Below are positions 34,325-42,457 of a stretch of 64,000 nucleotides of DNA, piece after piece (position 1 is the first letter of the stretch; each line of letters opens with the position of its first letter). Location: assembly GCA_023421675.1 (NCBI GenBank), contig JAEZTC010000013.1, positions 661,054 through 725,053 of the forward strand, read 5' to 3'. This stretch comes from Bacillota bacterium (GTDB taxonomy: Bacteria > Bacillota > Clostridia > Acetivibrionales > JANLFN01). Made by a program: the position numbers and the translations under genes. The notes under the pieces were generated by a model. It worked only from the letters and a program-made list of their open reading frames with translations. It was not told the DNA's origin and made no database searches.

Positions 34325-34990
34325 ATGTGTAGTAGTGAAATTTGTATTAATCATCCTGAGAAAAATGAAAAAATATCGTGCGGTATTCATACGTGTGAGT
34401 ATAACAGGAATTATAGTATTGAGAGTGTTTGGGAAAATTTCAGTACTGTACTTCGTAACTTTATTTCAAGCAGAGTATCAAATCATTCATATGTTGATGA
34501 TATTTTGCAGGATGTTTTTATTAAAATTCATATGAATGTTGATTCACTTAAAGATAGTACAAAAATACGAAGCTGGGTTTTTCAAATAGCAAACAATACT
34601 ATAATAGATTTTTACCGGAAGCAGAAAATTAAGACAGAGGACATAGACTCTGTTTCCATGAAGGATGATTTTTCTAATAGCCCTATGGAAAAATTGCTTG
34701 ATAAAAGTCCTGAACAGGAAATTGCATCCGGTCTTCGGCAAATGATTAATACTCTGCCGGAGAAGTATTCACAAGCTCTTTATTTGGTAGAATTAGAAGG
34801 GCTATCACAGGTAGAACTTGCAAACAGGCTGGGAATCTCTGTATCTGGTGCCAAATCACGTGTTCAGAGAGGTAGGCTAATGTTAAGGGATAGCCTTATG
34901 AATTGCTGTCATTTTGAATTTGACCGGTATGGAACAATTATTGATTTTTATCCTATTTGCTGTTGTTGCTGCTGTAAAAAAGAGAAATAA
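34325..34990 (+). CDS. sigZ: SigZ-like ECF sigma factor with a cysteine-rich C-terminus
   Basis: A 221-aa sigma-70 family factor. Region 2 is at about 40-100 (VDDILQDVFIKI, SWVFQIANNTIIDFYRK) and region 4 at about 135-190 (LPEKYSQALYLVELEGLSQ, LANRLGISVSGAKSRVQRG). After region 4 comes a SigZ-type tail CCHFEFDRYG, ending in PICCCCCCKKEK with six Cys in a row. An N-terminal extension also carries Cys residues (MCSSEIC, SCGIHTC). Cysteine clusters suggest metal or thiol redox sensing. No anti-sigma gene is next to it. A strong terminator follows. Confidence 0.85.
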   Translation: MCSSEICINHPEKNEKISCGIHTCEYNRNYSIESVWENFSTVLRNFISSRVSNHSYVDDILQDVFIKIHMNVDSLKDSTKIRSWVFQIANNTIIDFYRKQKIKTEDIDSVSMKDDFSNSPMEKLLDKSPEQEIASGLRQMINTLPEKYSQALYLVELEGLSQVELANRLGISVSGAKSRVQRGRLMLRDSLMNCCHFEFDRYGTIIDFYPICCCCCCKKEK

Positions 34991-35001
34991 ACTGTTTCAA
35001 T

Positions 35002-35045
35002 AAAAGAGTGCCTGAAGTTTAAAGCTTCAGGCACTCTTTTTGTCT
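35002..35045 (+). terminator. intrinsic terminator after the sigma factor gene
   Basis: AAAAGAGTGCCTGAAG (35002-35017) pairs with CTTCAGGCACTCTTTT (35025-35040), then more T. A near-perfect 16-bp stem that can act in both directions. Confidence 0.93.
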
Positions 35046-35125
35046 ATGAAGATCTGCGTCCTTTTATACAGACCACCGTCTTATTAAGAAAACAATTATA
35101 GTTTATTGAAAGAGCGGTGGTAAAA

Positions 35126-36772
35126 ATGAATGTAGAAGCTGTAAATCAAAATATTCATATTAACCAGATAGGCTATCGGACTAATGATAAAAAAGTTGCA
35201 ATAATTAATGGTAAAGTAGATAGCTTTAATATCATTGAAAAAGAAACCGGAAAAAGTATATTTTCTGGGAAAACTTCAGGTGGAATATTTGATGAGTCAA
35301 GCGGAGACACATTATTTTATTGTGATTTTACAGATGTTAAAGAAAACGGGACCTATTATGTTTCTGTTCCGGGTTTTGGCCGATCTTATTACTTCAACAT
35401 AGACAATCATGTCTATAAGGATGTAAAAAACTCAATGCTTAAGGCTTTGTTTTACCAACGCTGCGGTATGGAATTGGAGGAAAAACATGCCGGGTTATGG
35501 AAGCATTCAGTCTGCCATGTTCAGGATGCATATGTATATGAGCAGGTCGAAAAAACTATGGACGGTACCGGCGGCTGGCATGATGCAGGTGACTACGGCA
35601 AATATACCGTATCCGGCGCGTATGCTGTGGCATATTTGCTATATGCATATAAATTATTTCCGGATGCATTCAGGGATGAAATAAATATTCCTGAAAGTGG
35701 AAATGGTGTCCCGGATATTTTAAATGAGGCAAGATATGAACTTGAATGGCTGCTCAAAATGCAGGATGAATTTACCGGAGGAGTATCCCATAAACTAACG
35801 TCTAAGTTGTTTCCTGATGACTTGAATGTGGGAAGTAAGGCTCCTTTACCTGAAAATGATATATCTGATTTATATTTGTTCCCAATATCATCTATGGCTA
35901 CTGCTGATTTTGCAGCCATTATGGCGCTTTCAGCAGATATTTATAAACCAGTGGATAAGGAGTTTTCGGAAAAATGTCTTGCAGCTGCAGAAAAAGCATG
36001 GGTTTGGCTCTCAAATAATAAGGACATTGTAAAATTCTATAATCCCCCGGATGTAAATACAGGAAGGTTTGGGGACACTAACGACAAAGATGAAAGATAT
36101 TGGGCCGCTGCAGAACTATATCATGTTACCGGAAAAAAAGAATATCATGAATACTTTATTTCATCTTTTAATAATGACAACATTGAACCGGGTTTTATGT
36201 GGAGGGATGTAGGTGGCTTTGGAGACATATCATATCTTCTGACCGACATAAATAAAGTAAGCTATACCGTATATAAAGAAATAAAATACAGGCTTATTTC
36301 TATGGCGGATTCCCTCTATAGCGAGAGTATGAAAAATGGCTATCTTATCTCACTCCCATCTGATGCATATATTTGGGGCAGCAATTCTATTTTGATGAAT
36401 GCCGCTGTTTATTTGATTATCGCAGGTATTCTTACGGGTGAAGATCGCTATATTCAAGTCTCTCAATATCACCTTCATAATTTGTTTGGTCAAAATGCAC
36501 TTAATCAGTGCTATGTTACAGGGATTGGTTCAAAACCAGTTAGAAACCCTCACCATAGGCCTTCCTTCGCTGATGATATTGAGCAGCCTGTACCAGGACT
36601 TGTTTCGGCGGGACCGAACCAAACACTGCAGGATAAAAATGCACGGCTGCTGCTGCAAGGCAAACCGCCTGCAAGGTGTTTTATAGATGACGCATCAAGC
36701 TTTTCCACAAATGAAAATTCAATCTACTGGAATACGCAAGCTGTTTTTGTTTCAGGCTATTTTGACAGGTGA
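35126..36772 (+). CDS. glycoside hydrolase family 9, cytosolic
   Basis: A 548-aa enzyme. An N-terminal Ig-like module (CelD_N, about residues 5-90) carries HINQIGYRTNDKKVAII and FYCDFTDVKENGTYYVSVPG. The GH9 barrel follows: HDAGDYGKYTVSG with the catalytic base Asp near residue 152, NPHHRPS near 470, and STNENSIYWN with the catalytic acid Glu near 529. There is no signal peptide, dockerin or CBM, so it should act inside the cell on imported oligosaccharides such as cellodextrins, xyloglucan or mixed-linkage fragments. ATG 35126 behind AGAGCGGTGG is chosen. GH5 follows by 42 bases, a likely operon. Confidence 0.9.
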   Translation: MNVEAVNQNIHINQIGYRTNDKKVAIINGKVDSFNIIEKETGKSIFSGKTSGGIFDESSGDTLFYCDFTDVKENGTYYVSVPGFGRSYYFNIDNHVYKDVKNSMLKALFYQRCGMELEEKHAGLWKHSVCHVQDAYVYEQVEKTMDGTGGWHDAGDYGKYTVSGAYAVAYLLYAYKLFPDAFRDEINIPESGNGVPDILNEARYELEWLLKMQDEFTGGVSHKLTSKLFPDDLNVGSKAPLPENDISDLYLFPISSMATADFAAIMALSADIYKPVDKEFSEKCLAAAEKAWVWLSNNKDIVKFYNPPDVNTGRFGDTNDKDERYWAAAELYHVTGKKEYHEYFISSFNNDNIEPGFMWRDVGGFGDISYLLTDINKVSYTVYKEIKYRLISMADSLYSESMKNGYLISLPSDAYIWGSNSILMNAAVYLIIAGILTGEDRYIQVSQYHLHNLFGQNALNQCYVTGIGSKPVRNPHHRPSFADDIEQPVPGLVSAGPNQTLQDKNARLLLQGKPPARCFIDDASSFSTNENSIYWNTQAVFVSGYFDR

Positions 36773-36814
36773 TATTAAAAAACGATTTTATTTACTATAA
36801 GGAGGACAAAACCT

Positions 36815-38155
36815 ATGTACTCACAATTTATTCAAACCAGTGATAGGAATTTTGTAATCAATGGTAAGCGTGTTATGCTAAGAGGTTTTTCCATAGGCTC
36901 ATGGATGAACATGGAAAGCTTCATGATAAGGATTCCTGGTTCTGAAAGAAGAATCAGGCAAATATTTGCTGAAGTTTATGGACAAGAAAATGCTGACAAG
37001 TTTTTTGAGGGTTACCTTAATTGCTTTATTACAGAAGATGATTTCCTTATCTTAAAGGATTTGGGTATAAATGTCCTTAGAATCCCATTCGGGTATAGTC
37101 ATTTTGAAGACGACCAATATCCTGGTAACATTAAACTGGAAGGATTTAAGCATTTGGACCGCATACTTGAACTATGCAGAAAATATGGCATTTATGCAAT
37201 CTTGGATATGCATTCCTCCCCGGGAGGGCAAAATCCGGATTCACATGGTGGTGGCGATTCCGGGGACAGCGAATTTTGGAAAGATGCATCGCTAAGGGAA
37301 AGAATTATAAATTTATGGGGAGCTATAGCAGACAAATACAAAGATGAGTACATAATTGCGGGATTTGATATTCTAAATGAGCCATGTTTCATTTCCGATA
37401 TAGATGCATTTAATGACTTTTATGAAACGGTTATTCAACGAATAAGAGATGTGGATAACAATCATATCATTTTTCTTGAAGGGGAGGATTGGGCTAAAGA
37501 TTTCAGTGTTTTCAGAAAATTGGGCGGATACCAACAAGCTATTTCTTTCCATTTCTATCCCGGGCAACATGTATATATGTCAACAGAACGACACGAGAGA
37601 AAAGTTCAATTGGAAGAAAAACTACAGTATTTTATAGATCTTAAAGAGAAAACCGGTATGCCTCTTTGGGTAGGGGAAACCGGCGGACATTTTCCAAAAG
37701 ACAAATTGCTTGAAGGAATGGAGCTGGTCAAAGACTGTATAGACCTTTTCGAGAAATATGGCATATCCTGGACAATATGGTCATACAAAGATGTGGGTGC
37801 AATGGGGATGATCTACCCAAAGGAAGATACAAAGTGGATATCTTTAACGGATGAGTTCAGGTTAAAATGGCAGGCTAAAGGTAGGAGTAATCCAACTATA
37901 GCAAATGAAATATTCAATTTGCTTGAATCACAATTCTCATATGAGATAGATGATAAAATTAGGGAGATTTTAAAATTCAGGATTTTTGCTTTTCTTAATG
38001 AAATACATCTAAACTATCTTGTCAAACCTAAGCTTAAATTAATCCCCTGGGAAGAGATGAAGGAATATCCAAAATCATTTTTGCTGCAAAACTGTGATGG
38101 TTCTGCAGAGTTGGCCGACCTTGTAAAGTCCTATACAGTAGATGCAAATAGATAA
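36815..38155 (+). CDS. glycoside hydrolase family 5, cytosolic
   Basis: A 446-aa TIM-barrel glycosidase. It keeps the GH5 order: LRGFSIGSW, LGINVLRIPFGY, LDMHSSPGGQ, FDILNEP (acid/base Glu near residue 188), ISFHFYPG and WVGETGGH (nucleophile Glu near 287). It is of exo-glucanase / beta-glucosidase-like GH5 type; substrate is not decided by sequence. A tail of about 90 residues after the barrel has no known domain. It has no signal peptide. RBS AAGGAGG precedes ATG. Paired with the GH9 gene in an intracellular degradation operon. Confidence 0.88.
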   Translation: MYSQFIQTSDRNFVINGKRVMLRGFSIGSWMNMESFMIRIPGSERRIRQIFAEVYGQENADKFFEGYLNCFITEDDFLILKDLGINVLRIPFGYSHFEDDQYPGNIKLEGFKHLDRILELCRKYGIYAILDMHSSPGGQNPDSHGGGDSGDSEFWKDASLRERIINLWGAIADKYKDEYIIAGFDILNEPCFISDIDAFNDFYETVIQRIRDVDNNHIIFLEGEDWAKDFSVFRKLGGYQQAISFHFYPGQHVYMSTERHERKVQLEEKLQYFIDLKEKTGMPLWVGETGGHFPKDKLLEGMELVKDCIDLFEKYGISWTIWSYKDVGAMGMIYPKEDTKWISLTDEFRLKWQAKGRSNPTIANEIFNLLESQFSYEIDDKIREILKFRIFAFLNEIHLNYLVKPKLKLIPWEEMKEYPKSFLLQNCDGSAELADLVKSYTVDANR

Positions 38156-38273
38156 ACATTCCAAAGGTATTTTGTTGTCAAATTAAAAAATCAATTACAA
38201 AAATTATGCGTCTTTTTTATAAGTGCATCGTCTTATCGGTAAATATATTTAAATTATTAAAGGAGGTTATTTT

Positions 38274-38528
38274 ATGTTTGAGTTTAAAAAAGCAATGCAG
38301 TTTATTATGGAGAAAGAAGATTATGAATGTGAGTGCTGTGGTTCTATGGATGAAAAGACTGGCGGGGCATCCGGCTGCAGTTCCAGCTGCGGTTCAGCAA
38401 TAAATTCGTGCTGTGGGTCGGCAAACAGTTCATGCTGTACACCTGTAAACGATTCTAACCTGCAAAAGTCCGAGGGCGCAAGTTGCCAAAGCTCTTGCAC
38501 AGGTAATGATAATTTGAATAAGAAATAA
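38274..38528 (+). CDS. small cysteine-rich protein
   Basis: An 84-aa protein with about 14 Cys in repeated clusters (ECECCGSMDE, SGCSSSCGS, SCCGS, SCCTPV, SCQSSC) spaced by Ser, Gly and Ala. AAAGGAGG lies eight bases before ATG, so it is a real gene. Family unknown. The pattern suggests metal binding (zinc, copper or arsenic), and the Cys-rich-loop permease comes next on the same strand. A long imperfect palindrome at 38601-38667 separates them. Confidence 0.72.
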   Translation: MFEFKKAMQFIMEKEDYECECCGSMDEKTGGASGCSSSCGSAINSCCGSANSSCCTPVNDSNLQKSEGASCQSSCTGNDNLNKK

Positions 38529-38600
38529 ATAAATATATTTAACTTTTGAACAGCTTTTATGGTTTAATTGTGCAGAGTTACTCTCCTAAGATTCATATAG

Positions 38601-38667
38601 CCTTAACTTTTGCGGCAATTAGCAACACTTAATTATATGAATATAATTATTTAATTGCCGCTTAAGG
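38601..38667 (+). repeat. long imperfect palindrome between the Cys-rich gene and the permease
   Basis: CCTTAA (38601-38606) plus GCGGCAATTA (38612-38621) pair with TAATTGCCGC (38652-38661) plus TTAAGG (38662-38667), with an inner AATTATAT / ATATAATT hairpin. No T-run follows directly. Its function could be RNA processing, a weak terminator or an inserted palindromic element. Confidence 0.6.
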
Positions 38668-38754
38668 ACTTTTTAGGTCTGATATTTATTTATAGTTAAT
38701 TTGAAAATTTTCTAGTTTATTAAACAATTTTTTTCTGAAAAAAGGGTGGGAAAA

Positions 38755-39849
38755 ATGGAAGAAATACTAAGTAAATTACCAGATTTATTATCGCAAACTG
38801 TCACTGCGGTTTTTACAAGCCTTTATCATAATTGGATTCCGCTTTCGTTGGCTATTCTTACAGCTGTACTCATGAAAGTGTATGTAGATGCCCAAAGGTT
38901 TAAGAAAGCTTTGCTAAACAGACCAAATGTTTCGATAATTGCAAGTGTAGTGTTTGGAGCATTTACACCGCTTTGTGCATGTGGAACGATGAGTGTAGTA
39001 ATAGGGATGTTAACCACCACGTTACCGTGGGGACCGGTTATGTCTTTCCTTACATCTTCACCTCTTATGAGCCCTGATAGCTTTATTATGCTTACAGGCA
39101 TTATAGGACTTAATTTTGCAGTAGCCCTAACTGTAGCATCAATTTTTATTGGCCTGGGCTCCGGATATATAACACACGCTATAGAAAAGAAGACTGATTT
39201 CCTAAAGAACCAGACTCGTTTCGGTGAAAAAAAATCAAAGGATCAGGCATGCGGGTGTTCTGAAACTGCTGTTGAGCCTTGCGGCTGCTCCACTACAGAA
39301 ACCAATGCTGTTTCTGGATGCGGTTGTTCCGAATCTGCAGCTGCAGCTGATTCTTGTGGATGTTCGGAATCAGTGAACCTTAATTTAAGTAAGGATGGTA
39401 AAAAAGTACCGCAATTTTTAGGACGTTTTAAATTAAGGGAAATATCAAAAGCACTTTATACAGTAGGAGTCAAACAAATACTTCTTAATTTTTCAATTTT
39501 TATCGCAATCGGTTATCTTATTAATTCATTTGTACCTACATCAGTAATAATGGCTTTGTTTAGCTCCGACAACATATTTGCAGTACCTTTGGCAGCATTA
39601 ATAGGTTTACCTTTATATGTTAGCGGTGATGCTGCAATTCCGCTTATAAATTCACTCATGGATAGCGGTGCAAGCGGTGGTGCAATGCTTGCTTTTATGA
39701 TTACAGGGCAAGCAACAAGTGCATGGGTAATTGCCGGAATTATGGCTTTTATGAAAAAACGTGTAATGTTACTCTATCTTGGGTTTATACTCGCAGGTGG
39801 AATTTTGTTTGGATATTTGTATGATCTGTATTTAGCCATTGTACATTAA
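38755..39849 (+). CDS. permease of the SO_0444 / YraQ type with a Cys-rich loop
   Basis: A 364-aa membrane permease (COG0701). Two bundles of helices flank a hydrophilic loop at about 145-215 rich in CGC motifs (ACGCSE, PCGCSTTE, GCGCSESA, SCGCSES). The first bundle carries the family motif FTPLCACGTMSV and the second has LPLYVSGDAAIPLI. Members of the SO_0444 group are described as Cu/Zn efflux transporters; arsenic relatives also exist. ATG 38755 is preferred over GTG 38746 because GGGTGGG lies right before it. The Cys-rich 84-aa protein upstream is a plausible partner. Confidence 0.82.
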   Translation: MEEILSKLPDLLSQTVTAVFTSLYHNWIPLSLAILTAVLMKVYVDAQRFKKALLNRPNVSIIASVVFGAFTPLCACGTMSVVIGMLTTTLPWGPVMSFLTSSPLMSPDSFIMLTGIIGLNFAVALTVASIFIGLGSGYITHAIEKKTDFLKNQTRFGEKKSKDQACGCSETAVEPCGCSTTETNAVSGCGCSESAAAADSCGCSESVNLNLSKDGKKVPQFLGRFKLREISKALYTVGVKQILLNFSIFIAIGYLINSFVPTSVIMALFSSDNIFAVPLAALIGLPLYVSGDAAIPLINSLMDSGASGGAMLAFMITGQATSAWVIAGIMAFMKKRVMLLYLGFILAGGILFGYLYDLYLAIVH

Positions 39850-39892
39850 TGGATCGGGAGCAGAAGTAAAAAATCCTTTTAAATTAAATAAT

Positions 39893-39940
39893 AAGCGGCA
39901 TAGAACACAAATCCCAAAGGGGTCGTTTCCTATGTCGCTT
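39893..39940 (-). terminator. terminator hairpin between permease and nitroreductase
   Basis: AAGCGGCATAG (39893-39903) pairs with CTATGTCGCTT (39930-39940) with an inner CCC/GGG. It lies between converging genes. The T-runs are weak on both strands. Confidence 0.55.
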
Positions 39941-39979
39941 AATAGATAACAGGGTTTTAATTTTTAGGCTTATAGGCTT

Positions 39980-40546
39980 TTATATAAAAGTAACCACATC
40001 ATCTTTTCTTGGTGGAGCTTGGGGTTCTATTGCCTTATAGCCAAATGCACATGAACCTGCAAGTACATAGTCTTTCGGAATGATTCCTTCTTTTATAAGA
40101 AAGTCCTTACCATCTGCGTCTGAATATAAATGATATATGGCATAAATCCAGCAAGAGCCTATTCCTAACGATTCGGCAGCAATGAACATGTTTTGGATTG
40201 CCAGTGCGCAGTCTATTTGAGGAGCAATTGCTTCTTGGTTGCCTGAAACAACAATTAATACTGGAGTATTATGCATAACGCTTATGTCTTTTCCATCTGT
40301 TCCTTTAGATAGTTGTTCAAAGCGTTTATTCTTGGTTTTTATCAACACTTTCTTACAAGCTTCATTTATTTTGTTCAGGACCTCCTGACTTTGAATGACT
40401 GTGAAGTGCCAAGGTTGTTGGTTCATTGCAGTAGGTGCATATTTGCCTGCTTTAAGAATTACCTGTAATTCTTCAATCTTAAGTTGTTCCGGTTTGAATT
40501 TTCGAATGCTTCTTCTGTTAAGAATGGTTTTTAATATCTCATTCAT
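39980..40546 (-). CDS. nitroreductase family protein
   Basis: A 188-aa FMN enzyme of the NfsA/NADH-oxidase-like fold. Signatures: ILNRRSIRKFKPEQ at the start, APTAMNQQPWHFTVI, and AAESLGIGSCWI. A redox role towards quinones or nitro compounds is likely; the true substrate is unknown. Divergent from the HxlR regulator at 40703, with a 15-bp palindrome between them, so it is probably the regulator's target. Confidence 0.88.
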   Translation of the reverse strand: MNEILKTILNRRSIRKFKPEQLKIEELQVILKAGKYAPTAMNQQPWHFTVIQSQEVLNKINEACKKVLIKTKNKRFEQLSKGTDGKDISVMHNTPVLIVVSGNQEAIAPQIDCALAIQNMFIAAESLGIGSCWIYAIYHLYSDADGKDFLIKEGIIPKDYVLAGSCAFGYKAIEPQAPPRKDDVVTFI

Positions 40547-40662
40547 ATTTATTCTCCTTTTCTGGTTACTTAACTATGTATATTTATATGAAATTGAATT
40601 GCTTCGGTAAATTATATATAATGGTATTATTTGTTGGAATATAAAACAAGTACGACTATTTT

Positions 40663-40677
40663 TTGTACATAGTACAA
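40663..40677. promoter_or_regulatory. HxlR operator candidate between nitroreductase and regulator
   Basis: A perfect 6-3-6 palindrome TTGTAC-ATA-GTACAA in the 156-base divergent gap. Further GTAC words flank it (40650, 40684). Confidence 0.65.
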
Positions 40678-40702
40678 CTCAATGTACTAATGGGAGATAA
40701 AT

Positions 40703-41038
40703 ATGGATAGGAAAGAGGAACTTTTAAAACTGGAATGTCCTATTTCAATTGTGCAGAATGTCATAGGTGGAAAGTGGAAGATTATTGTAATATGGCGGTT
40801 GAAGGATGGTGCTAAACGTTTTAATGAGCTTCAAAGAAATTTACCGGGTATAAGGCATAGCGCGTTGACGCTTCAATTAAGGGAACTTGAAAAAGACGGA
40901 CTTATCCATCGTGAGGTTTTTAAAGAAATACCACCAAAAGTAGAGTATTCATTGACGGAAATTGGAAGGAAATTCTTAAAAGCTATGGAAGCACTCGGTG
41001 AATGGGGATTTGAATATATAGAATATTTGAAAAGTTAA
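40703..41038 (+). CDS. HxlR-type regulator 1
   Basis: A 111-aa winged-helix repressor of the HxlR/MarR-like type. The ECPISIVQNVIGGKWK start, LNELQRNLPGI-like helix (FNELQRNLPGIRHSALTLQL) and PPKVEYSLTE(I)G wing are all present. A single N-terminal Cys before Pro (CP, residue about 13) matches the redox Cys of YodB, HypR and QorR. It is divergent from the nitroreductase gene. A terminator shared with the convergent HxlR 2 follows. Confidence 0.92.
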   Translation: MDRKEELLKLECPISIVQNVIGGKWKIIVIWRLKDGAKRFNELQRNLPGIRHSALTLQLRELEKDGLIHREVFKEIPPKVEYSLTEIGRKFLKAMEALGEWGFEYIEYLKS

Positions 41039-41068
41039 AGTATATTTTAAATGTAAGTTTATAGTTAT

Positions 41069-41103
41069 AAAAAAAGTGCCATCCATCAGGACGGCACTTT
41101 TTT
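41069..41103. terminator. bidirectional terminator between two HxlR genes
   Basis: A-run, GTGCCATCC, loop ATCA, GGACGGCAC, T-run. One internal mismatch. It serves the plus-strand gene ending at 41038 and the minus-strand gene ending at 41123. Confidence 0.85.
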
Positions 41104-41122
41104 ACAAGGAGGGGATAAGATA

Positions 41123-41455
41123 CTATGCTTTCAAAGCTTCCTTATAGTATTTTCCCCATTCGCACATGGAACTAAGCAATGGCTTTAAACTATTACCCAG
41201 CTCTGACAAGCTATATTCTACCTTGGGAGGTACTTCAGGGTATACCTTCCTGATGATTATTCCTTCACGTTCCAACTCTCTTAATTGTTGAGTAAGAGTT
41301 TTTTGTGTAATATCAGATAACACTCTCTGCAATTCATTAAAGCGTATTGTACCTTTTGATACTTGCCATAAGATTGAAAGTTTCCATTTACCGCTCAAAA
41401 CATTTATTGTTATATCCATGGGACATTGATCTTGTATAATTTTTGATTTAGCCAT
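41123..41455 (-). CDS. HxlR-type regulator 2
   Basis: A 110-aa winged-helix regulator, close in layout to its neighbour: QCPMDITINVLSGKWKLSI, FNELQRVLSDITQKTLTQQL, PPKVEYSLSELG. The CP cysteine (about residue 12) is conserved, another sign of thiol sensing. ATG 41455 has AGGAGCAGG directly upstream; the TTG at 41470 precedes that site. Divergent from the amidohydrolase/MFS pair. Two palindromes lie in the gap. Confidence 0.92.
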   Translation of the reverse strand: MAKSKIIQDQCPMDITINVLSGKWKLSILWQVSKGTIRFNELQRVLSDITQKTLTQQLRELEREGIIIRKVYPEVPPKVEYSLSELGNSLKPLLSSMCEWGKYYKEALKA

Positions 41456-41484
41456 ACCTGCTCCTGCCAAGAAAATTTTTTCTT

Positions 41485-41538
41485 ATAGTATCATTAATGA
41501 CACTATATTTCAATAATGTGCGTACTTTTTAAAAAGTA
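41485..41538. promoter_or_regulatory. two operator candidates in the HxlR 2 / amidohydrolase gap
   Basis: A 22-bp palindrome ATAGTATCATTAATGACACTAT with one mismatched pair (41485-41506), and a perfect 16-bp palindrome TACTTTTTAAAAAGTA (41523-41538). HxlR-family sites in other species have TACTTTnnnAAAGTA-like shape, so the second is the better candidate. Confidence 0.65.
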
Positions 41539-41590
41539 TGATAACTGATATTCTTTAAACATCAAATAACTAAATGAAAGGAAGATTTAA

Positions 41591-42391
41591 ATGATTATAG
41601 ATAGTCATGCACATGTTTTAATACCCACAGAAAATCAAATATCTTTAATGGAAGAGGCAGGGGTGGAAAAGACCATATTGTTTTCTACAACTCCACATAC
41701 TGAAAGAGCTGTTAAGTTTTCTGAATTTGAACAGGAATTAAATGCACTCAACAGTATTTTATCAGGCAGCATAAGCGGTAATGAAAGGCTTCGTCGAATG
41801 GAACTTATCACAGACGAACTTTGTTCAGTCATCAATGCATATCCGGATATGTTTCTTGGGTTTGGTAATGTGCCATTGTTCTTATCAAATGAAAATACAT
41901 GCGAATGGATCCAAAAGAAAATCATTGATAATAATTTAATAGGTATTGGAGAAATTTCTATACCTGCTGGACATACGGATTTACTCGAAAATATCCTTCA
42001 GTCACTAATGGACACAAAGAAAATGCCTGTATGGATACATACTTTTCACCCATTAACGTTAGCTGATATAAAGAACCTGGCGGTACTTGCAAAGAGATAT
42101 AATAATATTCCGTTAATTTTCGGACATATGGGGGGGTATAACTGGCTTGATACAATAAAGCTTGCAAAAGAGCAAAAAAACATTTACCTTGATTTATCTG
42201 CTGTTTATACCACATTTGCTCCAAAGTGGGCAATCAGTGAGGTTCCGGACAGAACACTGTTCAGTTCTGATGCTCCTTATGGGAATCCTTTGTTATCAAG
42301 AAAAATGGTAGAATTGATATGCCCGGATGAAACTATTTGCGAAAAAGTATTAGGAGGCAATATATTAAAACTTTTGGAAGAATATAAATAG
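41591..42391 (+). CDS. amidohydrolase-family metal-dependent hydrolase
   Basis: A 266-aa TIM-barrel protein of the amidohydrolase_2 group. Metal/active-site pattern: DSHAHV at the start (HxH), HTFHP (about residue 150), GHMGG (about 180) and SSDAPYG (catalytic Asp, about 222). Substrates of this group include decarboxylated or lactonised aromatics; none can be named. AAAGGAAG precedes ATG. The MFS gene follows by 66 bases, so they likely act together on a xenobiotic controlled by HxlR 2. Confidence 0.82.
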   Translation: MIIDSHAHVLIPTENQISLMEEAGVEKTILFSTTPHTERAVKFSEFEQELNALNSILSGSISGNERLRRMELITDELCSVINAYPDMFLGFGNVPLFLSNENTCEWIQKKIIDNNLIGIGEISIPAGHTDLLENILQSLMDTKKMPVWIHTFHPLTLADIKNLAVLAKRYNNIPLIFGHMGGYNWLDTIKLAKEQKNIYLDLSAVYTTFAPKWAISEVPDRTLFSSDAPYGNPLLSRKMVELICPDETICEKVLGGNILKLLEEYK

Positions 42392-42457
42392 ACTTGTTAC
42401 TGTATTTTTTTGGTGTATAATAAAAGGAATTATTTAAAAATACAGAGAAGGTTTAGT

